From Thermoplasmata archaeon (GTDB taxonomy: Archaea > Thermoplasmatota > E2 > DHVEG-1), in contig JAHWGJ010000007.1 in the NCBI GenBank assembly GCA_020054475.1, positions 1 to 63,052 on the forward strand: DNA of 63,052 nucleotides, read 5' to 3'. Position 1 is the first letter of the stretch. Each line of letters starts with the position of its first letter. The position numbers and the translations under genes were made by a program. Shown piece by piece: positions 37,171 to 45,148 of this stretch. Under the pieces are notes generated by a model. The model saw only the letters and a program-made list of their open reading frames with translations. It was not told the DNA's origin and did not search any database.

Positions 37171-37279
37171 TTTATATACTAACAATGATAAACAATATAT
37201 TAATGAGAGATGGATTCCTTTTTATGTATATTACCAAAAACTCTTTTTACCTCCGTTTTTGAATATATGAATCCCTCTC
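37171..37279 (+). ncRNA. Candidate hairpin RNA E (array member 2)
   Basis: TTTATATACT (37171-37180) precedes GAGAG-AT-GGATTC (37205-37217), which pairs with GAATCCCTCTC (37269-37279): 11 pairs with a two-base bulge. ACCTCC lies in the loop (37249-37254). Confidence 0.5.
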
Positions 37280-37322
37280 TTTCCTACCCTATTTATAGAT
37301 TTTGTATCTAAAAAATGTTAAA

Positions 37323-37443
37323 CTATAAATAACATTAGTTACAAATATATTAAGTGAGTGGGGAGTAATAAAACGGATATTTCTTTTAGCCTATCCCATC
37401 CTAATCTCGAGACGATTAGACTTTTTCCATCTCCTCCCCTCTC
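37323..37443 (+). ncRNA. Candidate hairpin RNA F (array member 3)
   Basis: CTATAAATAA (37323-37332) precedes GAGTGGGGAG (37356-37365), which pairs with CTCCCCTCTC (37434-37443) with one T-T mismatch. An inner stem CTAATC/GATTAG lies at 37401-37419. The loop is pyrimidine-rich. Confidence 0.5.
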
Positions 37444-37500
37444 TCCTTATAATCTTTATTTATATTATAAAGGAAACCCAATATGTTTAAAGATTGATGT

Positions 37501-37611
37501 TTAATTATAATTACCAAAATATCTTAATATGACAATATAATAGCCATCTTGAGTGGGGAGTATCTCTTCACCACCTATTTTGAGATTTTAGGCATCTCTC
37601 CCTCTCCACTC
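37501..37611 (+). ncRNA. Candidate hairpin RNA G (array member 4)
   Basis: GAGTGGGGAG (37551-37560) faces CTCTCCACTC (37602-37611); six outer pairs (GAGTGG/CCACTC) are solid and others need bulges. TTAATTATAA lies about 40-50 bases upstream, and AATATAATA closer. CACCACC replaces ACCTCC in the loop. Confidence 0.4.
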
Positions 37612-37643
37612 ACATAAAAAATCAATCTAGAATTGTATTCCTC

Positions 37644-37760
37644 TTATGTAAAATCAGATTCATCTGAGAATATTCCATCTGTATGAACAATACTAGTTAG
37701 ACAATCAGAACATATTCTATCTAGTAATTCATTTTCTGGTTTTCTCGTAACACTTTTCGC
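37644..37760 (-). pseudogene. Out-of-frame remnant of a zinc-ribbon paralogue
   Basis: In another frame directly behind the 132-aa frame's end, the DNA reads ICSDCLTSIVHTDGIFSDE and ends DFT. The 40-aa protein at 38108 ends ICDNCKASIIHTGGIFPNE then DFT. So this is its paralogue without an own start, joined to the preceding gene by a frameshift or by deletion. Confidence 0.6.
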
Positions 37761-38094
37761 ATATAGGTTGTGTTTCAAATTCATATAATTTATCTTGTTT
37801 ATCATCTGTTATTTCTTCGCCACAATCTACACATTCTTTAGATTGATAGCTATGGTTTATGGATGCTCTTATCTTGGTAATTTGTTCTTCATTTTTATTA
37901 TAAAATATCTCTAAATCTTTTATAGAATTTTGAAGATTTTCTGATAGTCTATGAATACTATTAATATTATAGTCTAGTTTAGATTCCTTTATTGGAATAA
38001 ACAAACTATCTATATGTTTCTCTAAAATAAGATATTTATCTTTTACTTGTTTCAACTTCTTATTAAATTCTCCTTTAAATTCTTCTTCTTTCAT
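37729..38094 (-). CDS. Coiled-coil protein with C-terminal zinc ribbon
   Basis: 121 residues from MKEEEFKGEF, chosen because GAGGT lies 7 bases upstream; the open frame starts 11 codons earlier inside the preceding gene. A long amphipathic coiled coil (about 5-80) is followed by CVDCGEEITDDKQDKL...CEKC, a zinc ribbon resembling DksA/TraR-type fingers. It follows the 40-aa zinc-ribbon gene by 13 bases. It may act on nucleic acid or RNA polymerase; inferred only from the DksA-like layout. Confidence 0.65.
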   Translation of the reverse strand: MKEEEFKGEFNKKLKQVKDKYLILEKHIDSLFIPIKESKLDYNINSIHRLSENLQNSIKDLEIFYNKNEEQITKIRASINHSYQSKECVDCGEEITDDKQDKLYEFETQPICEKCYEKTRK

Positions 38095-38107
38095 CTTAAT
38101 AACCTCT

Positions 38108-38230
38108 TTATGTAAAATCTTCTTCATTTGGGAATATCCCCCCTGTATGAATTATAGATGCTTTACAATTATCGCATATGTCTATTCCATCATCTGATAG
38201 TTCACTACCACATATAGAACAATATTCCAT
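38108..38230 (-). CDS. 40-aa zinc-ribbon protein
   Basis: MEYCSICGSELSDDGIDICD, then NCKASIIHT and an acidic tail ending DFT. Two CxxC pairs (CSIC and CDNC) fit one zinc site. It has a degraded sibling at 37644-37760. It is the first gene of a small operon with the coiled-coil zinc-ribbon protein. The start codon lies about 35 bases from a TATA-like TTATATTATAC stretch. Confidence 0.6.
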   Translation of the reverse strand: MEYCSICGSELSDDGIDICDNCKASIIHTGGIFPNEEDFT

Positions 38231-38260
38231 TATATTATACCATAGAATAAGTAAATAATT

Positions 38261-38350
38261 CTTATAAATATTTATACCAAAACTCTTATCAATATAAAGA
38301 AGTAAAGGGGATTGATAGAAGAGAATACCAAAAACTTCTATCTTCCCTTT
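38261..38350 (+). ncRNA. Candidate hairpin RNA H
   Basis: CTTATAAATATTTATA (38261-38276) lies about 30 bases before AAAGGGGATTGATAGAAG (38304-38321), which pairs with CTTCTATCTTCCCTTT (38335-38350): eight pairs next to the loop and six at the base. Loop only 13 bases and no ACCTCC. Divergent from the 40-aa gene. Confidence 0.45.
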
Positions 38351-38421
38351 GAAATATTTAATCTAATAGCTTTGGGTATCGTTTTAGATTTCGTTAATTA
38401 TATAAAAGAAAACAGATTTAT

Positions 38422-38449
38422 AAGGAGGCTTACGGACTAGACCCAGCAC
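38422..38449 (+). repeat. att core 2 (element right end)
   Basis: Identical over 28 bases to 33445-33472, with flanks that differ on both sides. It is the displaced rnpB 3' end. It has no rnpB body in front of it, so it is not a functional gene. The bases after it read ACTCGAAGGGTTATG. Confidence 0.85.
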
Positions 38450-38688
38450 ACTCGAAGGGTTATGTCTTTAATGGCATAGCTCTTCTCCTATTAATATAGA
38501 TAAAACATAAGTTCTCTTCTGTTCTATTAGGTTTTATTTCTATTAAAGGAGAGTAATTCCTAACTGATTTGTCTATGATAATTTCTTTTATCCTTATGTT
38601 CTTGAATTTCGAGATAAGTGAATGCTTTTGTTTTATCCAAACATTGAATTTTGATGTTTATTTCGATTTATTTCCATTAATGTCATAA

Positions 38689-38811
38689 ATTCCTGTTTAT
38701 CAATTAAAAACAAATGAAATAGTAAGAAAAATTCATTTTAAAAATCCAAAAGATTTTAACAAGTTTTTAGAAGATTTCAGATCAATCAAATATTTATTTA
38801 TTATTTTTTAA
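38689..38811 (+). pseudogene. Short coding remnant
   Basis: About 40 codons open from a TAA at 38686 to a TAA at 38809, reading VRKIHFKNPKDFNKFLEDFR near its end. No start codon. Composition suggests the C-terminus of a lost protein. Identity unknown. Confidence 0.35.
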
Positions 38812-38833
38812 AATGGTTTACTGAAGCGGGTCA

Positions 38834-38912
38834 AATGGGGATGTATTATACAGGCTTATTAAAATTTTGAACGTTGAATTCATGGATTTTTTCACAAGCC
38901 TTTATCCCCATT
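38834..38912 (+). ncRNA. Candidate hairpin RNA I
   Basis: AATGGGGAT (38834-38842) pairs with ATCCCCATT (38904-38912), and AGGCTT (38852-38857) with AAGCCT (38896-38901), 15 pairs. AATATTTATTTATTAT lies about 30-45 bases upstream. Same polarity (G-rich first arm, C-rich second) as the other candidates. Confidence 0.45.
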
Positions 38913-39039
38913 CTTCCCACATCATTCTTTTAATATCATTTAATATATAAAATTTTTGTTCTCAAATTATCTAAATGCTTTATTTCAAGGAACAATTATA
39001 TTACAAGATAAAATGAATCATATGTCATTATGTAGTATA

Positions 39040-39168
39040 TTATCCACATTCATATTCTTCGCAGTGAATTTTTCCTTCTTCACATTTTGGAAGTGTGCAG
39101 ATATCTCTATGAATACAATTTACACATATTCCTTTGTATTTTACTGCATCCTTTGTTGTTTTTTCCAT
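39040..39168 (-). CDS. 42-aa cysteine-rich protein (redox/metal-binding)
   Basis: MEKTTKDAVKYKGICVNCIH, then RDICTLPKCEEG and HCEEYECG. Six cysteines in the pattern C-x2-C-x5-C-x4-C-x6-C-x4-C. Similar tiny proteins ending HCEEYE are known from anaerobes next to redox genes, function unsettled. It is the last gene behind the GOGAT-domain gene (81-base gap) and probably a metal-binding accessory of this operon. A plus-strand open frame over the same DNA is a shadow. Confidence 0.7.
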   Translation of the reverse strand: MEKTTKDAVKYKGICVNCIHRDICTLPKCEEGKIHCEEYECG

Positions 39169-39249
39169 TTTTTGTTTATTCCTCCAAGCAATTTTTTACA
39201 ATATTATTCTATTTACATTTCCTTCAATTTCTCGTTTTCCTATATGTTT

Positions 39250-40830
39250 TTATGAATTAAGTATTTTTTCAACCTGTTTTTTATCGCATTCCATGATGTA
39301 TTGAATATTGCTAATATTACTTGCTTCATTTGTTAATGCTGCTATATCATCTCTTGAAATATGCTCTAATGAAAACTTACGACAACCTGCCATAATCTGC
39401 CTCAACCCTTGATGAAGTCGCTCCATATATGTATAAACGCCTAAGGCACCTGTTGGAATTTTTTCAAAATCTTTTCCAAACTTTCTAATAAGATCAGGTG
39501 CAGTAACAAAAATCTCCTCAGGAGTGTCACCAAATCGTTCAATGTATACAGGCACAATTCCTTCATCAATTTTTTTCCCAATTGTCTTACCAACCATGGC
39601 TGCAGCAAGGGGTGCTCGTGCCATACCAATTAGTTTAAAATAAGGAGCACCAAGTGCCAATCCTTTCATCATCTGATCTTCAAATGAAAAACCACCTGAT
39701 ATAGCAATATCAGGAATATACTCGCCTTTATTAGCAAGATTACTACAATATTTGTATAATAAAGAATGCAATTCTACTCCAGGTACACCCCATTCATTCA
39801 TCATTCGCCATGGACTCATACCTGTTCCGCCACCAGCCGCATCAACAGTTAAAAGATCAATTTCTGTTTTTGATGCAAACTTCAATGCTTGTGCTAATGC
39901 TACTGGTCGGTATGCACCAGTTTTCAGGAAAACATGTTTTGCACCCATATTTCTAAGTTCTTTCACTCGCTTTGAAAAAGCTTCTTCAGTTACCATGCCT
40001 ACTCTAGAATGTCTTTCGAATTCTTTGAAATTACCTTTTTCAAAATCCTTGATGATATACGGATCAGTGGGATCAGGAAGAACAATATATCCTCTTTTTT
40101 TCAAAAGTTGTGCTTTTACAAGATCCTTAATCTTTACTTCTCCACCAATATTTTTTGCGCCTTGACCCCATTTTAATTCAACAGCATCTACATCTAATTC
40201 AGATATTGCATATTCATGAACACCAAGATTAGTATCTTCTACATTAGACTGTACAACTATTGCACCATACCCCTCGTGTTGCCATTTCTTATAAAGATTT
40301 ACCCGCCATTCAAGTTCCGGTGAATACTTAACCTTACCTTTGACAATTTCTGATTTAGGATCCATTCCACATACATTTTCACCAATTGTAAGCATAATAC
40401 CAGATAATGCTGCACCTATTGCTAATCCTTCCCAGTTGTTTTTTGCAATAGCTGTTGATCCAAGTCCAGGAATAACAGTAGGCATTCTGAGCTTAATTTT
40501 TTTGTTTTTACCAATCCTTGTTTCTAGATTCACATTTGAAAATAGTGTTTTATCACTATTAGCTTCTATACCCCATGCACCTACAACTCCACCCAATATA
40601 GTAAAATGAGAGAGATCAACAGGATAATTCTTTTCACATGCTGATGTTATAATTCCAAAAGGTTGAGGATATATTATTTCATGACCTCGATAGGCAGATT
40701 TACCTATCTCACACATCCCTACACATCCATCAACACATGTTGCACACATTCCACTAAGCGAATTAATCGCTCCCTCTGTCCTGTTTTTACTTAATGTAGC
40801 TGCAGAAGCATTTATCTTTGTTAATGACAT
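39250..40830 (-). CDS. FMN-binding glutamate synthase (GOGAT) domain protein
   Basis: 526 residues. It has the central FMN/3Fe-4S synthase barrel of glutamate synthase (LLTVDAAGGGTGMSPWRMMN; AISGGFSFEDQMMKG) but lacks the N-terminal glutaminase domain and C-terminal GXGXG domain of bacterial GltB. An extra Cys cluster lies near residues 28-40 (CATCVDGCVGMC). In archaea such short proteins make or use glutamate from ammonia or from a partner amidotransferase. Here it follows a NuoF-GltD fusion and a 2Fe-2S subunit, so electrons could come from that complex. GGAGAAAA precedes the ATG. Confidence 0.85.
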   Translation of the reverse strand: MSLTKINASAATLSKNRTEGAINSLSGMCATCVDGCVGMCEIGKSAYRGHEIIYPQPFGIITSACEKNYPVDLSHFTILGGVVGAWGIEANSDKTLFSNVNLETRIGKNKKIKLRMPTVIPGLGSTAIAKNNWEGLAIGAALSGIMLTIGENVCGMDPKSEIVKGKVKYSPELEWRVNLYKKWQHEGYGAIVVQSNVEDTNLGVHEYAISELDVDAVELKWGQGAKNIGGEVKIKDLVKAQLLKKRGYIVLPDPTDPYIIKDFEKGNFKEFERHSRVGMVTEEAFSKRVKELRNMGAKHVFLKTGAYRPVALAQALKFASKTEIDLLTVDAAGGGTGMSPWRMMNEWGVPGVELHSLLYKYCSNLANKGEYIPDIAISGGFSFEDQMMKGLALGAPYFKLIGMARAPLAAAMVGKTIGKKIDEGIVPVYIERFGDTPEEIFVTAPDLIRKFGKDFEKIPTGALGVYTYMERLHQGLRQIMAGCRKFSLEHISRDDIAALTNEASNISNIQYIMECDKKQVEKILNS

Positions 40831-40843
40831 ATTTTTTTCTCCT

Positions 40844-41551
40844 TTATAATTTATTATTCTTTTTTTCTTTCTCTTTTTTCCTTCCTAATTCGTTATAACA
40901 CCATCCACAGGGATCCATGAAACACATTTTATCATTCTCATCCTCCAAGCAAACTGGCTCAACATTTGCACAACCACCACAGACATCGCCTGGTGCATCT
41001 GGACCCTCACAGCGTAACTCACATGCTGGGCAAATATACATACATCCACCGCATGTTCTACAAACATCAGATTTAGCATCAAATGGAGTTGAAATCTTTC
41101 TATCTTTCCCCCTATTAACAAAACCTATTGCTTTTGCCATCATCTGTTCTTCGCACATACGAACGCAAAGTCCACAGAGAATGCAGTCACCATGTTCTAC
41201 TTTGAATCGTACTTTTTTTACTTCCATTGCAGAGGCAAGATCTTGTATTATCTTTGATGAAGGGCACATTGCAAGCAACAGTTCAACTAACATTTTCCTT
41301 GCTTCTACAACTCTCTTAGAGTTAGTTCTGACAAATAATCCTTGTTCAGCGGGATAAGTACATGATGAGACAAGTTTTGTATTTTTTCCTTTTCCTATTT
41401 CTACGATACATAAACGGCATGCGCCATAGTCCGTTAAGCCATCATGGTGACATAAAGTAGGTACAGGTATGCCATAAAATTGGGCAACATCTAATAAGGA
41501 TGCCCCTTCCTCCACTTGGACATCAAGACCATCTATCATTAAATTTATCAT
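40844..41551 (-). CDS. 2Fe-2S / 4Fe-4S electron-transfer subunit (NuoG/HoxU-like)
   Basis: 235 residues. Residues 1-75 are a plant-type 2Fe-2S ferredoxin (CHHDGLTDYGACRLCIVEIG...CTYPA). Then follow 4Fe-4S ligand sets: CILCGLCVRMCEE and CRTCGGCMYICPACELRC, and another Cys-rich block CGGCANVEPVC...CGWC. The layout matches the small electron-relay subunits of NuoG-, HydB- or Stn-type complexes. Its start overlaps the stop of the fusion gene by four bases (ATGA). Confidence 0.85.
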   Translation of the reverse strand: MINLMIDGLDVQVEEGASLLDVAQFYGIPVPTLCHHDGLTDYGACRLCIVEIGKGKNTKLVSSCTYPAEQGLFVRTNSKRVVEARKMLVELLLAMCPSSKIIQDLASAMEVKKVRFKVEHGDCILCGLCVRMCEEQMMAKAIGFVNRGKDRKISTPFDAKSDVCRTCGGCMYICPACELRCEGPDAPGDVCGGCANVEPVCLEDENDKMCFMDPCGWCYNELGRKKEKEKKNNKL

Positions 41552-44500
41552 AATTGCACCTCATTGGCTTTTTTCTCCTTTTCCAGTTTTTCCTGCTCCA
41601 TTTTTTCTTGTAATTCTATTTCAAGGTCACATCTTAGACACCGTTTTGCTTCTTTTATTGCTATACTCTTTGAATAACACAATTCAACCTCATCAAAATT
41701 ATTAAATCTTTTATCGCTAGATAAAGTAGAATGCTTTTGCATCTTATATTTTACGGGTTCTTTCTCAGGGTTAAAAAACGTATCAACTTTCTTATGTTCC
41801 CGCCATGGATATTTTCTTGTTCTGTCTTTTGTAAGATATTGATCTATGTTTACTGCTGCACGCTCTCCTTCAGCTATTGCGTTAATCACCGTGTTAGGTC
41901 CTGATACAACATCTCCGCCTGAAAAAACTCCAGGAATACTCGTTGCCCCATTTTTATTGCAACTTATAGTTCCATCAGGTTTTGTTTCAACATCAAGTCC
42001 TGTAAAAAGTTCAGTAACATCAGAAAATTCTCCTATTGCAGGTATTACAGTATCAACATCTAAATAGAAATTACTGTTTTTAAGAGGAACTGGTTTTTGC
42101 CTTCCGTCCATATCGAATTCTCCCGGAATCATTTTTATACATTCGATACTTTTTACCTTTCCTTTTTCACCATTAATTTTTACTGGAGCTACTAGATAGT
42201 ATATTTTTACACCTTCATGTTCAGCTTCCTTAATTTCTTCTTCATATGCTGGCATCTCTCTACGCGTTCTTCTGTAAAGAATAGTTACCTCTCTAGCACC
42301 CATTCGAAGTATGGTTCTCGCAGCATCAATTGCTGAATTCCCTCCACCGATTACTACAACTTTTTTCCCAACATGAGATACTATAGGCTTATCTAAACTA
42401 ATGTCGATTAGTAAATCAACGGCTTGAAAAACATTTTCAAGATTTTCGCCTGGGATTCCTAAACTTCTGTCTCCATACATTCCAACTGCAACAAAAAACG
42501 CTTCATATCCCTGTGACCATAACTGAGATATTGTAACATCTTTACCAACCTGTGTGTTCAATCTTATATTTACTCCTAATTTTTTAATGTTATTAATCTC
42601 GCGTTGTAATATATTATTTGGTAAACGATATTCAGGTATTGCCACTGCCATCATTCCACCAGGTATACTCAATTTTTCAAATACAGTTGGTTTATAACCT
42701 AAACGAGCTAAGAAATAGGCGCAACTCAACCCGGATGGACCTGCTCCTATAATTGCAACTTTAAAAGGCATTTTATCCTTTGAAGATTTAATCTTTGGAT
42801 ATTCAATATCATTTTCCTTGTAGTCTCCAATAAATCTTTTCAAGGATCTAATGGCAACAGATTCATCAATTTGATTTCTTCTACACTTAGATTGACATTG
42901 ATGATTACATATACGTCCACACACAGATGGAAATGGATTGGTATCCAACGCTAGTTCCAATGCCTCTTTAAATCTTTCCTCTCCAATCAAAGAAATATAT
43001 CCTGGAACGTTCATGCCAGCTGGACAAGCATTCTGGCAAGGAGAGATATATAAGTCACGGCAGACCCCTGCAGGACATTTTCTTTCAAAAATATGTGTTT
43101 CATATTCCTTTCGAAAATATTTAATTGTTGATAAAACAGGATTTGCTGCTGTCTGACCAAGACCACACATCGAAGTCTCCTTTACAACGTTAGCTAGATC
43201 TTCTAGAAGTTCTAAATCACCCTCCTTACCCTGTCCTTTTGTAATATCTATTACAATCTCTGACATTCTCTTTGTGCCTTCACGACAGGATAAGCATTTA
43301 CCGCAAGACTCATCTTGAAGAAATTCCAAAAAATATCTGGCAAAATCCACCATGCATGTATCCTCATCCATGATGACCATGCCGCCTGAACCCATTATAG
43401 ATCCTACTTCTTTGAGTTTTTCATAATCAACACGAGTCTCAAGAAGATTTTTTGGTATACAACCGCCAGAAGGACCTCCTGTTTGAACAGCTTTAAATAT
43501 CTTTCCTTCAGGCATCCCTCCACCTATATTATAGATCATATCTTTTAGAGTGATTCCCATTGGAACCTCTACCAAGCCTGTGTTGTTTATTTTTCCTACA
43601 AGTGAAAATATCTTCGTTCCTTTGCTGTTATCCATTCCTATCTTTGAATACCACTCTGAACCTTTAGAAATAATTAAAGGTATGTTTGCCCATGTTTCAA
43701 CATTATTTATGTTTGTAGGTTTGTTCCATAAACCTTTTTGTGCTGGAAAGGGTGGACGCTGCCTCGGTTCACCTTTTTTCCCTTCAATAGATGCAATAAG
43801 TGCCGTCTCTTCACCACATACAAATGCTCCAGCTCCTCTAATTATTGTTATATCAAAATCAAAATGAGAGTTGAGAATATTTTTCCCAAGCAAACCATAA
43901 TCTCGCGCTTGTTTTATTGCATTAGTAATCGTCCTTACAGCAATGGGATATTCATCTCGGATATACACAAAACCTTCATTTGCACCAATAGCATATGCTC
44001 CAATAATCATACCTTCAAGGATACTATGAGGATTCCCTTCAAGCAAGCTCCTATCCATATATGCACCGGGATCACCTTCATCTGCATTGCAAATAATATA
44101 TTTCTTATTTCCCTTTGCCTTTCTGCAAAATTCCCATTTAAATCCAGTCGGAAATCCTGCACCCCCACGTCCTCTTAATTCAGATTTTTTAATTTCATCA
44201 ATGATATTATCAGGGGACATATTGCATAATGCTTTCCCTACAGACCCATATCCACCAATTAATAAATAATCCTCTATTTTGTATGGATCTATAAATCCAT
44301 TTTTGCCAAAAACAATACGGTACTGACCCTTGTAGAACGGCACATCCTTTTCATATTTAATCTTCTCGCCACTGAGCGGATCAATATAAAGTAAGCGATC
44401 TATAATTTTATCTGCAAGAACAGTTTCAGAAAGGATTAGCTTAACGTCTTTTGACTGCACTTTTTGATAAAAGATGCCTTTAGGATGAATAACAACAATT

Positions 44501-44727
44501 GGCCCTCTTTCACAAAAACCATGACAACCAGTAACTTTAATTTCCACCTTATTTTTAAAGTCTTTGTTTTTAATCTCTCGTTTGAATGCATCAATTACTT
44601 TTTTGCAACCAGAGGCATGACATCCAGTACCTCCACAGACTGTTATTAACTGTCTTCCTTTCTTTGTTTTTTTAATTAAGTTTTCCTTGATTTGTTTAAG
44701 ATCTGAAAGATTTTTTATTTTTTTCAT
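41548..44727 (-). CDS. NuoF-GltD fusion flavoprotein (StnB-like)
   Basis: 1059 residues. About 25-115: thioredoxin-like 2Fe-2S domain (CGGTGCHASGC...CHGFCERGP). About 150-570: NuoF/51-kDa NADH- and FMN-binding part (LRGRGGAGFPTGFKW) with its 4Fe-4S site (ESCGKCLSCREGT). About 575-1000: GltD/NfnB-like NADPH/FAD part with N-terminal cysteines (CQNACPAGMNVPGY) and GAGPSGLSCAYFLARLGY. This fusion is known from the StnB subunit of the Sporomusa-type electron-bifurcating transhydrogenase. Known of the family: it couples NADH, NADPH and ferredoxin. Inferred here: redox supply for the GOGAT protein. Complete; GC content visibly above most of the window. Confidence 0.88.
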   Translation of the reverse strand: MKKIKNLSDLKQIKENLIKKTKKGRQLITVCGGTGCHASGCKKVIDAFKREIKNKDFKNKVEIKVTGCHGFCERGPIVVIHPKGIFYQKVQSKDVKLILSETVLADKIIDRLLYIDPLSGEKIKYEKDVPFYKGQYRIVFGKNGFIDPYKIEDYLLIGGYGSVGKALCNMSPDNIIDEIKKSELRGRGGAGFPTGFKWEFCRKAKGNKKYIICNADEGDPGAYMDRSLLEGNPHSILEGMIIGAYAIGANEGFVYIRDEYPIAVRTITNAIKQARDYGLLGKNILNSHFDFDITIIRGAGAFVCGEETALIASIEGKKGEPRQRPPFPAQKGLWNKPTNINNVETWANIPLIISKGSEWYSKIGMDNSKGTKIFSLVGKINNTGLVEVPMGITLKDMIYNIGGGMPEGKIFKAVQTGGPSGGCIPKNLLETRVDYEKLKEVGSIMGSGGMVIMDEDTCMVDFARYFLEFLQDESCGKCLSCREGTKRMSEIVIDITKGQGKEGDLELLEDLANVVKETSMCGLGQTAANPVLSTIKYFRKEYETHIFERKCPAGVCRDLYISPCQNACPAGMNVPGYISLIGEERFKEALELALDTNPFPSVCGRICNHQCQSKCRRNQIDESVAIRSLKRFIGDYKENDIEYPKIKSSKDKMPFKVAIIGAGPSGLSCAYFLARLGYKPTVFEKLSIPGGMMAVAIPEYRLPNNILQREINNIKKLGVNIRLNTQVGKDVTISQLWSQGYEAFFVAVGMYGDRSLGIPGENLENVFQAVDLLIDISLDKPIVSHVGKKVVVIGGGNSAIDAARTILRMGAREVTILYRRTRREMPAYEEEIKEAEHEGVKIYYLVAPVKINGEKGKVKSIECIKMIPGEFDMDGRQKPVPLKNSNFYLDVDTVIPAIGEFSDVTELFTGLDVETKPDGTISCNKNGATSIPGVFSGGDVVSGPNTVINAIAEGERAAVNIDQYLTKDRTRKYPWREHKKVDTFFNPEKEPVKYKMQKHSTLSSDKRFNNFDEVELCYSKSIAIKEAKRCLRCDLEIELQEKMEQEKLEKEKKANEVQL

Positions 44728-44729
44728 TA

Positions 44730-45134
44730 TTATCCCTTGAAAAAAGTTGAATATACATTGTAAAAAGCCTTTAATTCTGTCTCTAAATCCTCAAATTCAA
44801 GGATAAGTTTCTTACATCCTTTGCGAGAACATATCTGTATGTTCCCCCCATTTTCAATATTCATTAATGCCATTTGTGATTTACATTTTTCGCATGTTCT
44901 AGTACTCATCAAATTGGTATTACACCACGGGCAGAAGAGTATTAACGTGTCTCCATCAGCAACAAAAGAAGGGATTTTCGAATTATAACTTCCCAAAATT
45001 GAACTTAAATGTAACTCATCTTTTTTTCCTTTGTATTCAAATAATAAACGTACAGAAGGATGTCCATCAATCTTGTACTTTTCATCTTTTAAACTATGCT
45101 TACAGTGCTTACATTCCATATTCAGTTTTATCAT
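44730..45134 (-). CDS. Cys-rich zinc-ribbon/rubredoxin-like protein in the redox operon
   Basis: 134 residues with CKHC, CPWC, CEKC and CSRKGC pairs spread over the chain, so perhaps two zinc or iron sites. A beta-rich middle part (SVRLLFEYKGKKDELHLSSI). GGAGG lies 10 bases before the ATG. It is placed between the NuoE-like gene and the fusion gene, two bases ahead of the latter, and is probably a subunit or maturation factor of the complex. I do not recognise the family. Confidence 0.7.
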   Translation of the reverse strand: MIKLNMECKHCKHSLKDEKYKIDGHPSVRLLFEYKGKKDELHLSSILGSYNSKIPSFVADGDTLILFCPWCNTNLMSTRTCEKCKSQMALMNIENGGNIQICSRKGCKKLILEFEDLETELKAFYNVYSTFFKG

Positions 45135-45148
45135 AAGAAAATTTCCTC

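Larger units (their letters stand above)
33445..38449. mobile_element. 5.0-kb integrative element inserted in rnpB
   Basis: Bounded by two perfect 28-base copies of the rnpB 3' end. The integrase lies just inside the left end. Cargo: two tandem secreted small paralogues, a secreted protein, a beta-helix protein, zinc-ribbon proteins and a row of hairpin RNA candidates. No replication gene was recognised, so it may be a satellite or integrated cargo element. Both ends carry related GGGTATCG-type repeats. Identical core copies suggest a recent or still mobile insertion. Confidence 0.8.

Noticed and set aside
36977-37611. CRISPR array
   Set aside because: The units are spaced irregularly, arms differ between units and each has its own promoter-like box; there are no identical direct repeats and no cas genes.
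38956-39255. Plus-strand 99-codon open frame
   Set aside because: It is the reverse of the 42-aa Cys-rich gene and a poly-T region; hydrophobic only because of base composition.
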